NCBI RefSeq assembly: GCF_002797555.1
Contig: NZ_PGFA01000003.1
Location: 372,001 to 436,000 of the forward strand
Length of the DNA stretch: 64,000 bases
From: Hymenobacter chitinivorans DSM 11115
GTDB taxonomy: Bacteria > Bacteroidota > Bacteroidia > Cytophagales > Hymenobacteraceae
Direction: 5' to 3'
The position numbers and the translations under genes are program-made. Each line of letters starts with the position of its first letter. Positions within the stretch are counted from its first letter, which is position 1. A model generated the notes under the pieces. It had not been told where the DNA came from, ran no database searches, and saw only the letters and a list, made by a program, of their open reading frames with translations. Below are positions 6,677 to 15,956 of the stretch, piece by piece.

Positions 6677-7993
6677 ATGAAATACTTCTATTCTGCTATT
6701 CTTGCCACTGGTTTGCTGGCCACTGCTGCCTCCACCGCCCATGCCCAAAACGCGGCCCTGGATGCCCGTATTGCCAAGCTCTCCGCCGCTGAGGAAGCCA
6801 AAGTCATAGCCTGGCGGCGCGACTTCCACCAGAACCCGGAGCTGGGCAACGAGGAGACGCGCACGGCCGGCATTGTGGCTGCCCACCTCAAGAGCCTGGG
6901 CCTGGAAGTGCAAACCGGCGTGGGCCGCACCGGCGTGGTGGGCATTCTGCGCGGGGGCAAGCCCGGTCCGGTAGTCGCCCTGCGCGCCGATATGGACGGG
7001 CTGCCCGTCACGGAAACCTCCGGCGTCCCGTTTGCCTCCACCGTTAAAGCCACCTACCTGGGCCAGCCCGTGGGCGTGATGCACGCCTGCGGCCACGACG
7101 CCCACATGGCCATGCTGATGGGCGCGGCCGAGGTGCTGAGCCAGGTGAAAAAAGACTTGCCCGGCACCATCAAGTTCATTTTCCAGCCCGCTGAGGAAGG
7201 CTCGTTGCCCGGCGTGGTAGGCGGGGCCAAACTCATGATACAGGAAGGCGTGCTGGAAAAACCCAAGGTGGATGCCGTATTCGGGCTGCACATCAACGCC
7301 CAGACCGAAGTCGGCAACCTCTCATTCCGGCCCGGGGGTGAAATGGCGGCTTCCGACCGGTTTACCATCAAGGTCATTGGCAAAGGCGCCCACGGGGCCC
7401 GGCCCTGGAGCAGCGTGGACCCCGTGGTAACGGCCGCCCAGATTATCGTGGGCCTGCAAACCATCGTGAGCCGGCAGGTGAACCTGACCGATGATGCGGC
7501 CGTCGTGACGGTGGGCACGGTCAAGGGCGGGGTGCGCTACAACGTTATTCCGGCCGACGTGGAGCTGAGCGGCACCATCCGGACCTTCAACAAAAAGGCC
7601 CAGGAGCAGGTGTGGGCCGCCATCCGGCGCACCGCCACCGGCATTGCCGAAAGCGCCGGGGCCACCGTGGAGGTTGACATTGTGCCCTACGTGCCCGTGA
7701 CCTTCAACGACCTGCCCCTGACGGCCAAAATGCTGCCCACCCTGCAACGCGTGGCGGGCGGGGCGGCCCACGTGCAGGAAGTGAAAGTCAACACCTGGGC
7801 CGAGGACTTCTCTTTGTACCAGGAAAAGGTGCCCGGCGTGTTCGTCTTCCTGGGCGGCATGCGCAAGGGCGGCGACGTGGCCACCACCGCCGACCACCAC
7901 ACGGCCGGCTTCACCCTCGACGAAAGCGGCTTCACGCTGGGCGTCAAGACCCTGGCTACCCTGGCCGCCGACTACCTGAGCATGAAAAAATAG
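6677..7993 (+). CDS. Secreted M20-family amidohydrolase (copy 1)
   Basis: 438 residues from the ATG at 6677, which begins a signal peptide (YFYSAILATGLLATAASTAHAQ). An in-frame ATG at 6602 precedes it without signal character. M20D (hippurate hydrolase/aminoacylase) features: WRRDFHQNPELGNEE, ALRADMDGLPV, HACGHDAHMAML with metal-binding His/Asp, QPAEEG with the general base Glu, and a final HHTAGF. Cleaves amide bonds of N-acyl amino acids or similar compounds, here outside the cytoplasm. A TACCTTGC box at 6640-6647 resembles a -7 element. Tandem copy at 8057 has the same length. Confidence 0.92.
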   Translation: MKYFYSAILATGLLATAASTAHAQNAALDARIAKLSAAEEAKVIAWRRDFHQNPELGNEETRTAGIVAAHLKSLGLEVQTGVGRTGVVGILRGGKPGPVVALRADMDGLPVTETSGVPFASTVKATYLGQPVGVMHACGHDAHMAMLMGAAEVLSQVKKDLPGTIKFIFQPAEEGSLPGVVGGAKLMIQEGVLEKPKVDAVFGLHINAQTEVGNLSFRPGGEMAASDRFTIKVIGKGAHGARPWSSVDPVVTAAQIIVGLQTIVSRQVNLTDDAAVVTVGTVKGGVRYNVIPADVELSGTIRTFNKKAQEQVWAAIRRTATGIAESAGATVEVDIVPYVPVTFNDLPLTAKMLPTLQRVAGGAAHVQEVKVNTWAEDFSLYQEKVPGVFVFLGGMRKGGDVATTADHHTAGFTLDESGFTLGVKTLATLAADYLSMKK

Positions 7994-8056
7994 CCGGCCG
8001 GCAACCTTCCGCGCCCTTTCGTTTCTATCCCCCGATTCTACCTGACCTTTCCACCG

Positions 8057-9373
8057 ATGAAGCCAACTCAGTACGCCCTGGCCGTCCTGCTCACGGGCGC
8101 CTTGCTGCCCCACCATACCCAGGCCCAAAACGCGGCCCTGGATGCCCGCATTGCCAAGCTCTCCGCCGCTGAGGAGGCCAAAGTCATAGCCTGGCGGCGC
8201 GACTTCCACCAAAACCCGGAGCTGGGCAACGAGGAGACGCGCACGGCCGGCATCGTGGCTGCCCACCTCAAGAGCCTGGGCCTGGAAGTGCAAACCGGCG
8301 TGGGCCGCACCGGCGTGGTAGGCATTCTGCGCGGCGGCAAGCCCGGTCCGGTAGTCGCCCTGCGCGCCGATATGGATGGCCTGCCCGTCACCGAAAAGAA
8401 TGAATTGCCCTTCGCCAGCAAGGTCCGCACCCAGTACAACGGGCAGGAAGTGGGCGTAATGCACGCCTGCGGCCACGACACCCACGTAGCCATGCTCATG
8501 GGCGCGGCCGAGGTCTTGAGTCAGGTGAAAAAAGACTTGCCCGGCACCATCAAGTTTATTTTCCAGCCCGCCGAAGAGGGTTCTTTGCCCGGCGTGGAAG
8601 GCGGAGCCAAGCTCATGGTGAAAGAAGGCATCATGGAAAATCCCAAGGTCGACGCCGTGTTCGGGGTTCATATCAACGCCCAGACCGAAGTCGGGACGCT
8701 GAAGTACCGGCCGGGCGGCGAAATGGCGGCTTCCGACGTCTTTACCATTAAAGTAAAAGGCAAATCGGCCCACGGCGCCTACCCCTGGCTGAGCGTGGAC
8801 CCGGTGGTAGTGGCGTCCCAGATTGTGATGGGTCTGCAAACCATTGTGAGCCGGCAAACCCAGCTCACCGAAGACGCGGCCGTTATTACCGTGGGCATGG
8901 TGCACGGCGGGGTCCGCAACAACATCATCCCCGAGCAGGTGGAGCTGACGGGCACGATTCGCACGCTCAACAAGGACATGCAGCGCAAAATCTGGGAGGA
9001 CATCCGCCGTACGGCCACCAACATTGCCGAAAGTGCCCAGGCCACGGCCGAAGTCGACATCGTGAACTACACGCCCGTGACCTTCAACGACGTGAAGCTG
9101 ACCGAGCGGATGCTGCCTTCCTTGCGCACCGCCGCCGGCGCCGAACGTAAAGTGGTGCTGCAAAAGGCCGTAACCGGGGCCGAGGACTTTGCCTTCTACC
9201 AGGAAAAAGCACCCGGCCTGTTCGTTTTCGTGGGCGGCATGACGCCCGGCACCAACCCGGCCACCACCGCCCCCCACCACACGGCCGGCTTCCGCATCGA
9301 CGAAAGTGGGCTGACGCTGGGCGTTAAAACCCTGGCCACCCTGGCCGCTGATTATTTAACTCTGAAAAAGTAA
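8057..9373 (+). CDS. Secreted M20-family amidohydrolase (copy 2)
   Basis: 438 residues, the same length as the copy exactly 1380 bp upstream, with its own signal peptide (YALAVLLTGALLPHHTQAQ). All family motifs are kept (DMDGLPV, HACGHDTH, QPAEEG, PHHTAGF). The region from the mature N-terminus (about 8126) to the DMDGLPVTE codons (about 8395) is nearly identical in DNA to copy 1, while both the signal peptides and the later parts differ clearly. Ends 9 bp before the ATP-grasp gene and may be co-transcribed with it. Confidence 0.92.
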   Translation: MKPTQYALAVLLTGALLPHHTQAQNAALDARIAKLSAAEEAKVIAWRRDFHQNPELGNEETRTAGIVAAHLKSLGLEVQTGVGRTGVVGILRGGKPGPVVALRADMDGLPVTEKNELPFASKVRTQYNGQEVGVMHACGHDTHVAMLMGAAEVLSQVKKDLPGTIKFIFQPAEEGSLPGVEGGAKLMVKEGIMENPKVDAVFGVHINAQTEVGTLKYRPGGEMAASDVFTIKVKGKSAHGAYPWLSVDPVVVASQIVMGLQTIVSRQTQLTEDAAVITVGMVHGGVRNNIIPEQVELTGTIRTLNKDMQRKIWEDIRRTATNIAESAQATAEVDIVNYTPVTFNDVKLTERMLPSLRTAAGAERKVVLQKAVTGAEDFAFYQEKAPGLFVFVGGMTPGTNPATTAPHHTAGFRIDESGLTLGVKTLATLAADYLTLKK

Positions 9374-9382
9374 GGTACCCCG

Positions 9383-10249
9383 ATGAACATTGCCCTCGTA
9401 ACCTGCGAAAGTCTGACGCAGTACGCCGCGCCCACCGTGGAAGATGAAGACAGCCTGCTCACCCGCTACCTGCGCGAACAAGGCCACCAGGTAGCCCCGC
9501 GGGTGTGGACCAACCCGGCCGTCGACTGGGCTGGCTACGACAAAGTGGTGGTAAAATCCCCCTGGGACTACTTCGACCGGGTCGACGACTTCTACGCCTG
9601 GCTCGACCGGATGGACGCCACCGGCATCGAGCTGCTCAACCCGTCGAGCATCATCCGCTGGAATGCCGATAAGAAATACCTGTGCGACCTGGAGCAGGCC
9701 GGCATCCCGATTGTGCCCACCCACTGGCTGCCCAAAGGCAGTGCCGTGGTGATTGATGAGCTGTTTGATAAACTCGGCAGCGACCAGCTGGTGGTGAAGC
9801 CAGCCGTGAGCGGGGGCGCCAAAAACACGTTCACCCTCACCCGCCTCGAAACCGCCGAGCGCCTGCCCCAGCTCACCGAATTGGTGCAGCACGAAGACTT
9901 CCTGGTCCAGCCCTTCCAGCCCCAGATTCAGACCGAGGGCGAATGGTCCCTGATTTACCTGGGCGGCCAGTTCAGCCACTGCGTGCTCAAAACCCCCAAG
10001 TCGGGCGACTTCCGGGTGCAGCACTACCTCGGCGGCGGCATCGAGCCCCGCGAAGCCCCGGCCCACCTGCGCCAGGCCGCCGACCGGATCATCGACCAGT
10101 TTGCCCAGGGCTGCCTCTACGCCCGCGTCGACGGCGTGGATGCCGACGGCCAGTTCCTGCTCATGGAGCTCGAGCTCATCGAGCCTTTCCTCTACCTGGC
10201 TTCCAGCGAAGGCGCCCTGGCCCGCTACGAGCAAGCCTTGCAGCAGTAG
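9383..10249 (+). CDS. ATP-grasp domain protein
   Basis: 288 residues. The N-terminal part (MNIALVTCESL, then VVKSPWDYFDRVDDFYAWL) and a middle part with NADKKYLCDLEQAGIPIVPT resemble the RimK/cycloserine-ligase-type ATP-grasp proteins (DcsG-like). QLVVKPAVSGGAKNTF gives the ATP-binding Lys, EGEWSLIYLGG follows, and YARVDGV with MELELIEP supplies the Mg-binding acidic residues. Such enzymes join a carboxylate to an amine or thiol at the cost of ATP. Substrates unknown. Positioned 9 bp after the M20 gene, so peptide-like substrates are possible. Confidence 0.85.
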   Translation: MNIALVTCESLTQYAAPTVEDEDSLLTRYLREQGHQVAPRVWTNPAVDWAGYDKVVVKSPWDYFDRVDDFYAWLDRMDATGIELLNPSSIIRWNADKKYLCDLEQAGIPIVPTHWLPKGSAVVIDELFDKLGSDQLVVKPAVSGGAKNTFTLTRLETAERLPQLTELVQHEDFLVQPFQPQIQTEGEWSLIYLGGQFSHCVLKTPKSGDFRVQHYLGGGIEPREAPAHLRQAADRIIDQFAQGCLYARVDGVDADGQFLLMELELIEPFLYLASSEGALARYEQALQQ

Positions 10250-10278
10250 GTTCGGAATTTGATGTCGTTGCCTCGTGT

Positions 10279-10443
10279 GTCATTGCGAGGCACGAAGCCA
10301 TCCGTCCGCTGAAATGTGCGACGCCTTCTAAAGTGAAAAGCCCTTTCCTGTTTGATACGGGAAAGGGCTTTCTGGTAAAAGAATGAGTCGTGCTGCGCAG
10401 AGGATGGATGGCTTCGCGCTGCGCCTTGCAAGGACAGGCAATG
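10279..10443. repeat. Dispersed intergenic repeat, related family (copy C)
   Basis: Outer ends are inverted: GTCATTGCGAGGCACGAAGC then CATCC on the left (10279-10303), and GGATGGCTTCG ... CAGGCAATG on the right (10406-10443). The centre carries a strong hairpin (10337-10372): AAAGCCCTTTCC paired with GGGAAAGGGCTTT. The AAAGGGCTTT core is shared with copies A and B. It lies between two convergent genes, so it may also end transcription. Confidence 0.75.
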
Positions 10444-10449
10444 CGAATC

Positions 10450-11217
10450 CTAGAACCCGTTCACGCTGAAGCCGCCGTCGACGCTCAGGGTCTGGCCGGT
10501 GATGTAGCTGGCGGCGGGCAGGCACAGAAACGCCACGGCGCTGCTCACTTCCTCGGGCTCCCCGATGCGCTGCAGTGGAGTGCGGTCCAGTACGCTCTGC
10601 AGATACTGCTCGTTGCTAAGCACGCCCGCGGCCAACGGCGTGCGGATGTACCAGGGCGCAATGCAGTTGACGCGGATATTGTCGGGGGCCCATTCCACGG
10701 CCAGGTTGCGGGTCAGCTGAATGATGGCCGCCTTGGTCATGCCGTACACCGAGCCCGTGCGCAAATGCACCAAACCGGCCACCGAGGAGATGTTGACGAT
10801 GCAGCCCCCGCCCTCGAGCTGCAACAGCGGGTAGGCCGCCTGGCACATGCCAAACGTGGATTCGAGGTTGGTTTCCATCACGTGGCGGTAGTCCTCGGGG
10901 CTGTACACGGCCGTCGACTTGCGGATGTTGGTGCCCACGTTGTTGACCAGGATGTGGAGCTTGGGCCAGCGCCGGCTCACTTCGCGCAGCAGGTTTTCGC
11001 GCTCGTCGGGACGGCTCAGGTCGGCGCTCAGGGCGTGGGCGTCGAGGCCCTGGGCCTGCCACTGCGCCACCTGGGCGTCGAGGTCGGCGGCGCCGCGGGC
11101 CACGGCAATGACGGTGGCGCCAAAGCGCAGCAACTCCTCGGCCACGGCCGCCCCAATGCCTTTGGAGGCGCCGGTTACCAAAGCTACTTTACCCTCGAGG
11201 TTCCAGCGTTTATTCAT
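10450..11217 (-). CDS. SDR family oxidoreductase (tropinone-reductase-like)
   Basis: 255 residues from the ATG at 11217; the upstream frame to 11331 adds 38 residues without SDR character. TGASKGIG at 15-22, NNVG at 92-95, S144/S145 in NISS, and Y158/K162 in YGMTK are all in place. The NNVGTNIRK and METNLES strings resemble the tropinone-reductase branch. The C-terminus [18 protein letters not shown] is complete. A soluble NAD(P)-dependent ketone/alcohol reductase of unknown substrate. Confidence 0.9.
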   Translation of the reverse strand: MNKRWNLEGKVALVTGASKGIGAAVAEELLRFGATVIAVARGAADLDAQVAQWQAQGLDAHALSADLSRPDERENLLREVSRRWPKLHILVNNVGTNIRKSTAVYSPEDYRHVMETNLESTFGMCQAAYPLLQLEGGGCIVNISSVAGLVHLRTGSVYGMTKAAIIQLTRNLAVEWAPDNIRVNCIAPWYIRTPLAAGVLSNEQYLQSVLDRTPLQRIGEPEEVSSAVAFLCLPAASYITGQTLSVDGGFSVNGF

Positions 11218-11513
11218 ATTTCTATATGTTAGGTCCGTGAGTGAAAAATTTTGGAAACGTATAAAATTTTGGGCAGTGCCAATACTTTTTTCGAAGTGTC
11301 TGGCAGTGAGAGGAAAGGCAAATTCTTGCAAAAACCAGGTGCGGGCGAAATTCAGTTATCTGCGAAAAGGTTGCGAATATTTCATGGATATGGCGAACCT
11401 TGTGATGATATGTTCAGTAGAATGCGCCTGGTGTTAAGAAATTATTACCTTGCTAACGCTTGGTAGTCATCCCGGCACCCCATCCTTTCTCCCCACTTCC
11501 AAACCACACATTC
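11218..11513. other. AT-rich intergenic region between divergent genes
   Basis: 296 bp, clearly richer in A/T than its surroundings, between the divergent SDR and M4 protease genes. AAAATTTTGG occurs twice, at 11245-11254 and 11263-11272 (18 bp apart). TACCTTGC at 11448-11455 resembles a -7 element for the protease. No reading frame here looks real. Probably holds promoters for both genes. Confidence 0.5.
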
Positions 11514-13964
11514 ATGAAAAAAAAGTACTCGGCAGTAGCTGTGCTACTGGCTAGCGGCCTTGCTTGCTCCACCACCCAGGCCCAAGACAAAGCCACCGTT
11601 CAGCAGAAAGTCCTATCGGACAAAGGCACCCTGGAACTGATTGCCTTCCGTGCTGACGCTCCCGCTTACACGCTCAACGACGCCCGTAAGGCCCTGGCCG
11701 AGCAGCTGCAGATGAGCAACAATGACCAGATGCTCCGTAGCAAAACGGAAATCGACCAGCTGGGTTATGCCCACGAGCGTTACGAGCAGTACTACAAAGG
11801 CATCAAAGTAGAGCACGCCGCCTACACGCTGCACGCCAAGCAAGGCGCCGTGCAGAGCATGACCGGCAACTTCGAGCGGATCAGCAACCTGAACGTGACG
11901 CCCGCCCTCAGCGCGCAGGCCGCGTTGCAGTCGGCCCTGCAGTTTGTGGGCGCCAAGAAATACATGTGGCAGGATGCCCGCGAGGAAGCCGGCCTGAAAG
12001 AGCAGGAAAACAACCCCGCCGCCACCTACAAGCCCCAGGGCGAGCTGGTTATCGTCAACAACCAGGAGTCGGGTAAGCCCACGCTGGCCTGGAAGTTCAA
12101 CATCTACGCCCAGCAGCCCCTGAGCCGCGCCTACGTCTACGTGGATGCCGCCACCGGCGCCGTGGTGTTGCAGGATGCCATTATCAAGCACACGGCGGCT
12201 ACGGCTACGTTTGCTACGGCCTACAGCGGCACCCGCTCGTTGGCCAACGAAACGGTAGTAGCCGGCCAGTACCGCCTGCGCGAGTACACCCGCGGCCTGG
12301 GCATCGAAACCTACAACTGCCGCAAAGGCAACAGCTACACCTCGGCCGTGGACTTCACCGACGCCGATAACAGCTGGACTGAGTACAACAACGCCAACTT
12401 CGACAACGTGGCCGGCGACGCCCACTTCGGCGCCCAGGCCACGTTCGACTACTGGAAGCTGGTGCACGGCCGCAGCTCCTACGACAACGCCAACGCCAAA
12501 ATCAAGAGCTACGTGCACTTCGACGACACCCCCGGTGACGGCGTGGGCTACGAAAATGCCTACTGGAACGGCTCGGTCATGACCTACGGCGACGGAGCCA
12601 CCCGCTTCCGCCCCCTGACGGCCCTGGACGTGTGCGGCCACGAAATCGGCCACGCCGTGTGCGAAAAGACGGCTAACCTGACGTATCAGAACGAGTCGGG
12701 CGCCATGAACGAAGGCTTCTCCGATATCTGGGGGGCCGCCATCGAAGCCTACACGGCCGCCCAGCTGGGCCTGACCAAGTCGACCTGGCTGATTGGGGAA
12801 GACATCGACAAGCAGCGCCCCGGCCTGCGCTCGATGAGCAACCCGAATGCCGAAGGCCAGCCCGACACCTACAAAGGCACCTACTGGAAAGCTACGACCA
12901 CCGCTCCGAGCCAGTCGAACGACTACGGCGGAGTACACACCAACAGCGGCGTGCTGAACCACTGGTTCTACCGCGTGGCCGTGGGGGGCAGCGGCACCAA
13001 CGACATCGGCAGCGCTTTCAGCGTAACCGGCGTGGGCATTGACGCCGCCGCCAAAATTGCCTACCGCACCGAAAGCGTGTACCTGACGGCTTCGTCGAAC
13101 TACGCTTCAGCCCGCACGTATTCCATTCAGGCCGCTACCGACCTCTACGGGGCTGGTTCGGCTCAGGTCCAGGCCGTTACCAACGCTTGGTACGCCGTGG
13201 GCGTAGGCGCGGCCTACGGTGGCGGCGGTGGCACCACGCCGACCACGCCGACGTATTGCACCTCGAAAGGCACCAGCGTATCGTATGAGTACATCGACTA
13301 CGTGGCCCTGGGTACGCTGAGCCGCACTTCGGGCGCCGACGCCGGCTACTACAACGGCACGGCCCTGACTTCGCCCACCCTGACCGGCGGCACCTCGCAG
13401 ACCATCAGCGTTAGCGCTGGGTTCACGGGCACGGCTTACTCGGAGTACTTCAAAGTGTACATCGACTACAACCAGAACGGCTTGTTCACCGACGCCGGCG
13501 AACTGGTAGTAAACGCCGCTGCCAGCACCTCGACGGCCACCCGCAGCTTTGCCTTCACGGTGCCCACCACGGCCAAGAACGGCAAGACCCGCATGCGGGT
13601 AGTGATGAGCGACAACTCGGCCACGACCAGCTGCAACGCCTACAGCTACGGCGAAACCGAAGACTACAGCGTGACCATCAGCGGTGGCACGGCCTTCGCC
13701 GGCCTGAATGGCATCTCGGCAGTTAGCTCCTCGACCCAGTTCGACGTGTACCCCAACCCCGCTACCGACCTGCTCAACATCGCGCTGCCCAACAACGCGC
13801 AGGTGGTTTCGGTGAAAGTAATGGACGTACGCGGTGCCGTAATCGAAGCCGCTCGCTACGAAGGCAACGGCCAACTGAACGTGGCCAACCTGGCCAAGGG
13901 TATGTACACCCTGACCGTGAGCGACGGGCAGATGACCTACCGTCAGCGCTTCGTGAAGCAATAG
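11514..13964 (+). CDS. Secreted M4 (thermolysin-type) metalloprotease with GEVED and T9SS sorting domains
   Basis: 816 residues from the ATG at 11514, which starts a signal peptide (KKKYSAVAVLLASGLACSTTQAQ). Order of parts: FTP/PepSY-type propeptide (~30-230), M4 catalytic domain with H376-E377-x-x-H380 in CGHEIGHAVCE, NEGFSDIWGA carrying the third zinc ligand, and GGVHTNSGVLNHWFY with the transition-state His. After a Gly/Thr linker comes a GEVED-type domain (FKVYIDYNQNGLFTDAGE ... YGETEDYSV). The C-terminal ~75 residues are a type IX sorting domain (VYPNPATDLLNI ... KGMYTLTV). Exported neutral protease, probably surface-bound or released by T9SS. Confidence 0.95.
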   Translation: MKKKYSAVAVLLASGLACSTTQAQDKATVQQKVLSDKGTLELIAFRADAPAYTLNDARKALAEQLQMSNNDQMLRSKTEIDQLGYAHERYEQYYKGIKVEHAAYTLHAKQGAVQSMTGNFERISNLNVTPALSAQAALQSALQFVGAKKYMWQDAREEAGLKEQENNPAATYKPQGELVIVNNQESGKPTLAWKFNIYAQQPLSRAYVYVDAATGAVVLQDAIIKHTAATATFATAYSGTRSLANETVVAGQYRLREYTRGLGIETYNCRKGNSYTSAVDFTDADNSWTEYNNANFDNVAGDAHFGAQATFDYWKLVHGRSSYDNANAKIKSYVHFDDTPGDGVGYENAYWNGSVMTYGDGATRFRPLTALDVCGHEIGHAVCEKTANLTYQNESGAMNEGFSDIWGAAIEAYTAAQLGLTKSTWLIGEDIDKQRPGLRSMSNPNAEGQPDTYKGTYWKATTTAPSQSNDYGGVHTNSGVLNHWFYRVAVGGSGTNDIGSAFSVTGVGIDAAAKIAYRTESVYLTASSNYASARTYSIQAATDLYGAGSAQVQAVTNAWYAVGVGAAYGGGGGTTPTTPTYCTSKGTSVSYEYIDYVALGTLSRTSGADAGYYNGTALTSPTLTGGTSQTISVSAGFTGTAYSEYFKVYIDYNQNGLFTDAGELVVNAAASTSTATRSFAFTVPTTAKNGKTRMRVVMSDNSATTSCNAYSYGETEDYSVTISGGTAFAGLNGISAVSSSTQFDVYPNPATDLLNIALPNNAQVVSVKVMDVRGAVIEAARYEGNGQLNVANLAKGMYTLTVSDGQMTYRQRFVKQ

Positions 13965-13987
13965 GCGAGTCTACTTGCCAAGGATTG

Positions 13988-14018
13988 AAAAAGGCCCGTC
14001 GCTTGACGGGCCTTTTTT
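13988..14018 (+). terminator. Rho-independent terminator of the M4 protease gene
   Basis: Stem AAGGCCCGTC / GACGGGCCTT with a four-base loop followed by six T residues, 24 bp after the stop codon. Confidence 0.93.
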
Positions 14019-14166
14019 GCGTTTGTTGGGGTGGGCTTCGGTCGAACTCTAGTAGGGCCGTCTGCGGCCTGGGCTCGTGGGGAAAACTGATACAGGGCAG
14101 CCCCAGGGCTTTATCGAAGTCCAGCCCATGGCTAGCAGAGGTACTAGGCATACCTGGCCTGATGCA

Positions 14167-14200
14167 AAACGCCCTCCCCGGTGTGCGTGGGAGGGCGTTT
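14167..14200 (-). terminator. Terminator of the beta-barrel gene
   Basis: Stem AAACGCCCTCC / GGAGGGCGTTT with a ~12-base loop, read on the minus strand just after the stop at 14226. It ends in a short T run. Confidence 0.8.
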
Positions 14201-14225
14201 GGATATAGTGGTAAACGCGGCAGCC

Positions 14226-14996
14226 TTACTGCCAGGGCGAGTACTCCAGCTTGAGCTCCAGCAAGCCGAATCCGTCGTTGCGGGTGGCATTGCCACGCTG
14301 GCTGATGTCGTCGAGGTGGTCGGTGGAAGTAAAGTAGTACGAGCCCTCGGCCGAGGCATTGAGCCGGGGCGAGAGACGGAACGTGAGGCCCAGACCCACG
14401 GGCGCAATAAGGGCCGTGGCCGGGTAGTCGTTGCGCTCAGCGGTCAGGAAAGTTGTGCTGGGCACCGGGCGGCCGTTGCCCATGTACGATTCGGGCGTGT
14501 AGAGCAGCACCCCCACGCCGGCCTTGACGTAGGGTTTAATCAGGGAGGCCGTCCCGTGCGAATCGGCAAACTCGGCCTCGTCCCGGGTTAGCTCGTAGCG
14601 TACGAAGCCGGTGAGGGCACCGTTTTTGCCCTGAAAAGCATACCCCCGCTCCGGCAGCTGGTCTTTGGCACCAAGCTTAAACAGCGACAGTTCACTGCCC
14701 ACAATTACCCGGGGCCGCACCATGTAGAGCACGCCCAGGCTGCCGCTGGGGCCGGGCAGGTTGTCGGCAAAGCTTTCGGCCAAGTCGCCATTATAAAAAG
14801 CGGCCCCGCCCCCCAGGGTAAAATACACCGGCCCGCGGTGGTAAGGGCGGGCCGAGTTGGTAAAGTGCCGGCGGCGGCGCTCCGGGCCCTGGGCCGCGGC
14901 AGTGTGCGCGTACAGCGAAAAAAGCAGCAAGCTGCCGAGTAAAGTCAGGCGAAAGTTCACGGCCAAATACAGTTGGTGAGCAGCCCGAATACGCAC
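14226..14996 (-). CDS. Outer-membrane beta-barrel protein
   Basis: 256 residues. N-terminal signal peptide (LTLLGSLLLFSLYAHTAAAQ), then alternating beta-strand sequence: GPVYFTLGGGAAFYNGDL, SLGVLYMVRPRVIVGSELSLF, GFVRYELTR, YVKAGVGVLLYTP, APVGLGLTFRL and a C-terminal GLLELKLEYSPWQ. The tyrosine/glycine pattern and strand ends fit a small OmpA/OmpW-like porin fold. Both candidate starts are GTG (14996 or 14960). The second would give a tidier signal peptide. Function unknown. Confidence 0.75.
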   Translation of the reverse strand: MRIRAAHQLYLAVNFRLTLLGSLLLFSLYAHTAAAQGPERRRRHFTNSARPYHRGPVYFTLGGGAAFYNGDLAESFADNLPGPSGSLGVLYMVRPRVIVGSELSLFKLGAKDQLPERGYAFQGKNGALTGFVRYELTRDEAEFADSHGTASLIKPYVKAGVGVLLYTPESYMGNGRPVPSTTFLTAERNDYPATALIAPVGLGLTFRLSPRLNASAEGSYYFTSTDHLDDISQRGNATRNDGFGLLELKLEYSPWQ

Positions 14997-15036
14997 GCCG
15001 AGCTCCTTCCGTTGCTGACCGGGGCCGCGGCGAAGC

Positions 15037-15756
15037 TTATTTGAACATGCCCTGGGGGTCGGGCAGCTTGGCGGATAGGTCGCTAACCAGGTCCAGGTCG
15101 AGGCTGCTCACGTTCAGGCTTTGGCCTTTGTGCACCGCCTCCCAGGCCTTGGCGTAGTCTTCGCGCAGGTAGTGCACCCGGGCCATCTGCTGCCAGGTGT
15201 AGGCGTTGTTGGGGTCGGCGGCCAGGGCCTTTTCGAGCTGCTGCTGGGCCTGGTCAAGGTCCTTTTTCTTTTTGGTTTGTCCGTACCGAATCAGGTAGCT
15301 GGTGCCCAGGTCGGAGAGCATCAGCGCGTTGGTGGGCGCCACCGTCAGGCCCTGCAGCAGCAGGCTGATGCTCTCGTCGGGGGTGGGGTTGCGGCTGGCA
15401 ATAACGCCCAGGCCCCGGTAGGCATCGGCATTCTTCTGGTCCAGCAGCCAGGCCAGGTTAAAGCGGTACAGAGCCGTGTCGGCCTGGTTTTCGGTGAGGT
15501 ACTCGTAGCCCTTGGTAGAAAAGAACTTGCTGGCTTCGGTGCGCGACGGGAAATTGCGGTCAATGTCGGCCAGGAAAGCCGGACCCGCCAGCTGCTGGGC
15601 TGCTTCCACCGACAAGCCCCCGAACAGCGGCAGCAGGCGGTTGGCAGCCGAGCCTGCCTCGCCGGTTTTTACTTTGACTTTGGTTTTACGCTGGGCGTGC
15701 GCCGGGGCTGAGGCCAGGGCCAAGCCGCAGACGAGGAGCAACAGGTATTTTTTCAT
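15037..15756 (-). CDS. Secreted TPR-repeat protein
   Basis: 239 residues from the ATG at 15756, with a signal peptide (KKYLLLLVCGLALASAPAHAQ); the ATG four codons upstream is less likely. From ~80 to 230 there are tetratricopeptide-like helices: TALYRFNLAWLLDQKNADAY, NALMLSDLGTSYLIRYGQTK, QLEKALAADPNNAYTWQQMA, AKAWEAVHKGQSLN. A periplasmic protein-protein scaffold is likely. No partner is suggested by the neighbours. Confidence 0.8.
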   Translation of the reverse strand: MKKYLLLLVCGLALASAPAHAQRKTKVKVKTGEAGSAANRLLPLFGGLSVEAAQQLAGPAFLADIDRNFPSRTEASKFFSTKGYEYLTENQADTALYRFNLAWLLDQKNADAYRGLGVIASRNPTPDESISLLLQGLTVAPTNALMLSDLGTSYLIRYGQTKKKKDLDQAQQQLEKALAADPNNAYTWQQMARVHYLREDYAKAWEAVHKGQSLNVSSLDLDLVSDLSAKLPDPQGMFK

Positions 15757-15956
15757 GGGAAAGAGCAACGGAGGGAAAAGAACGAAGAGCCAAGGCCGAG
15801 GCCAGCAGGCAAATATAGAGGGGCTGCCGGCAACCCGGCGCGGCCGGGCGCGTTGGTCCTAGCGCGGCGGCCAAACCGGTAGCCGTGCTAGTAAAGTATA
15901 TAGCCCCGCGCCGGGTTCCGTGCCCGGCCCCAAACTTCGCCTTCCTTCCTGCTCTT

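Noticed and set aside
7322-9280. 652-residue minus-strand frame
   Set aside because: Antisense to both M20 hydrolase genes, which carry clear catalytic motifs; long antisense frames come from the GC-rich third positions.
11613-12962. 449-residue minus-strand frame over the M4 protease
   Set aside because: Antisense to a protein with signal peptide, HEIGH motif and sorting domain.
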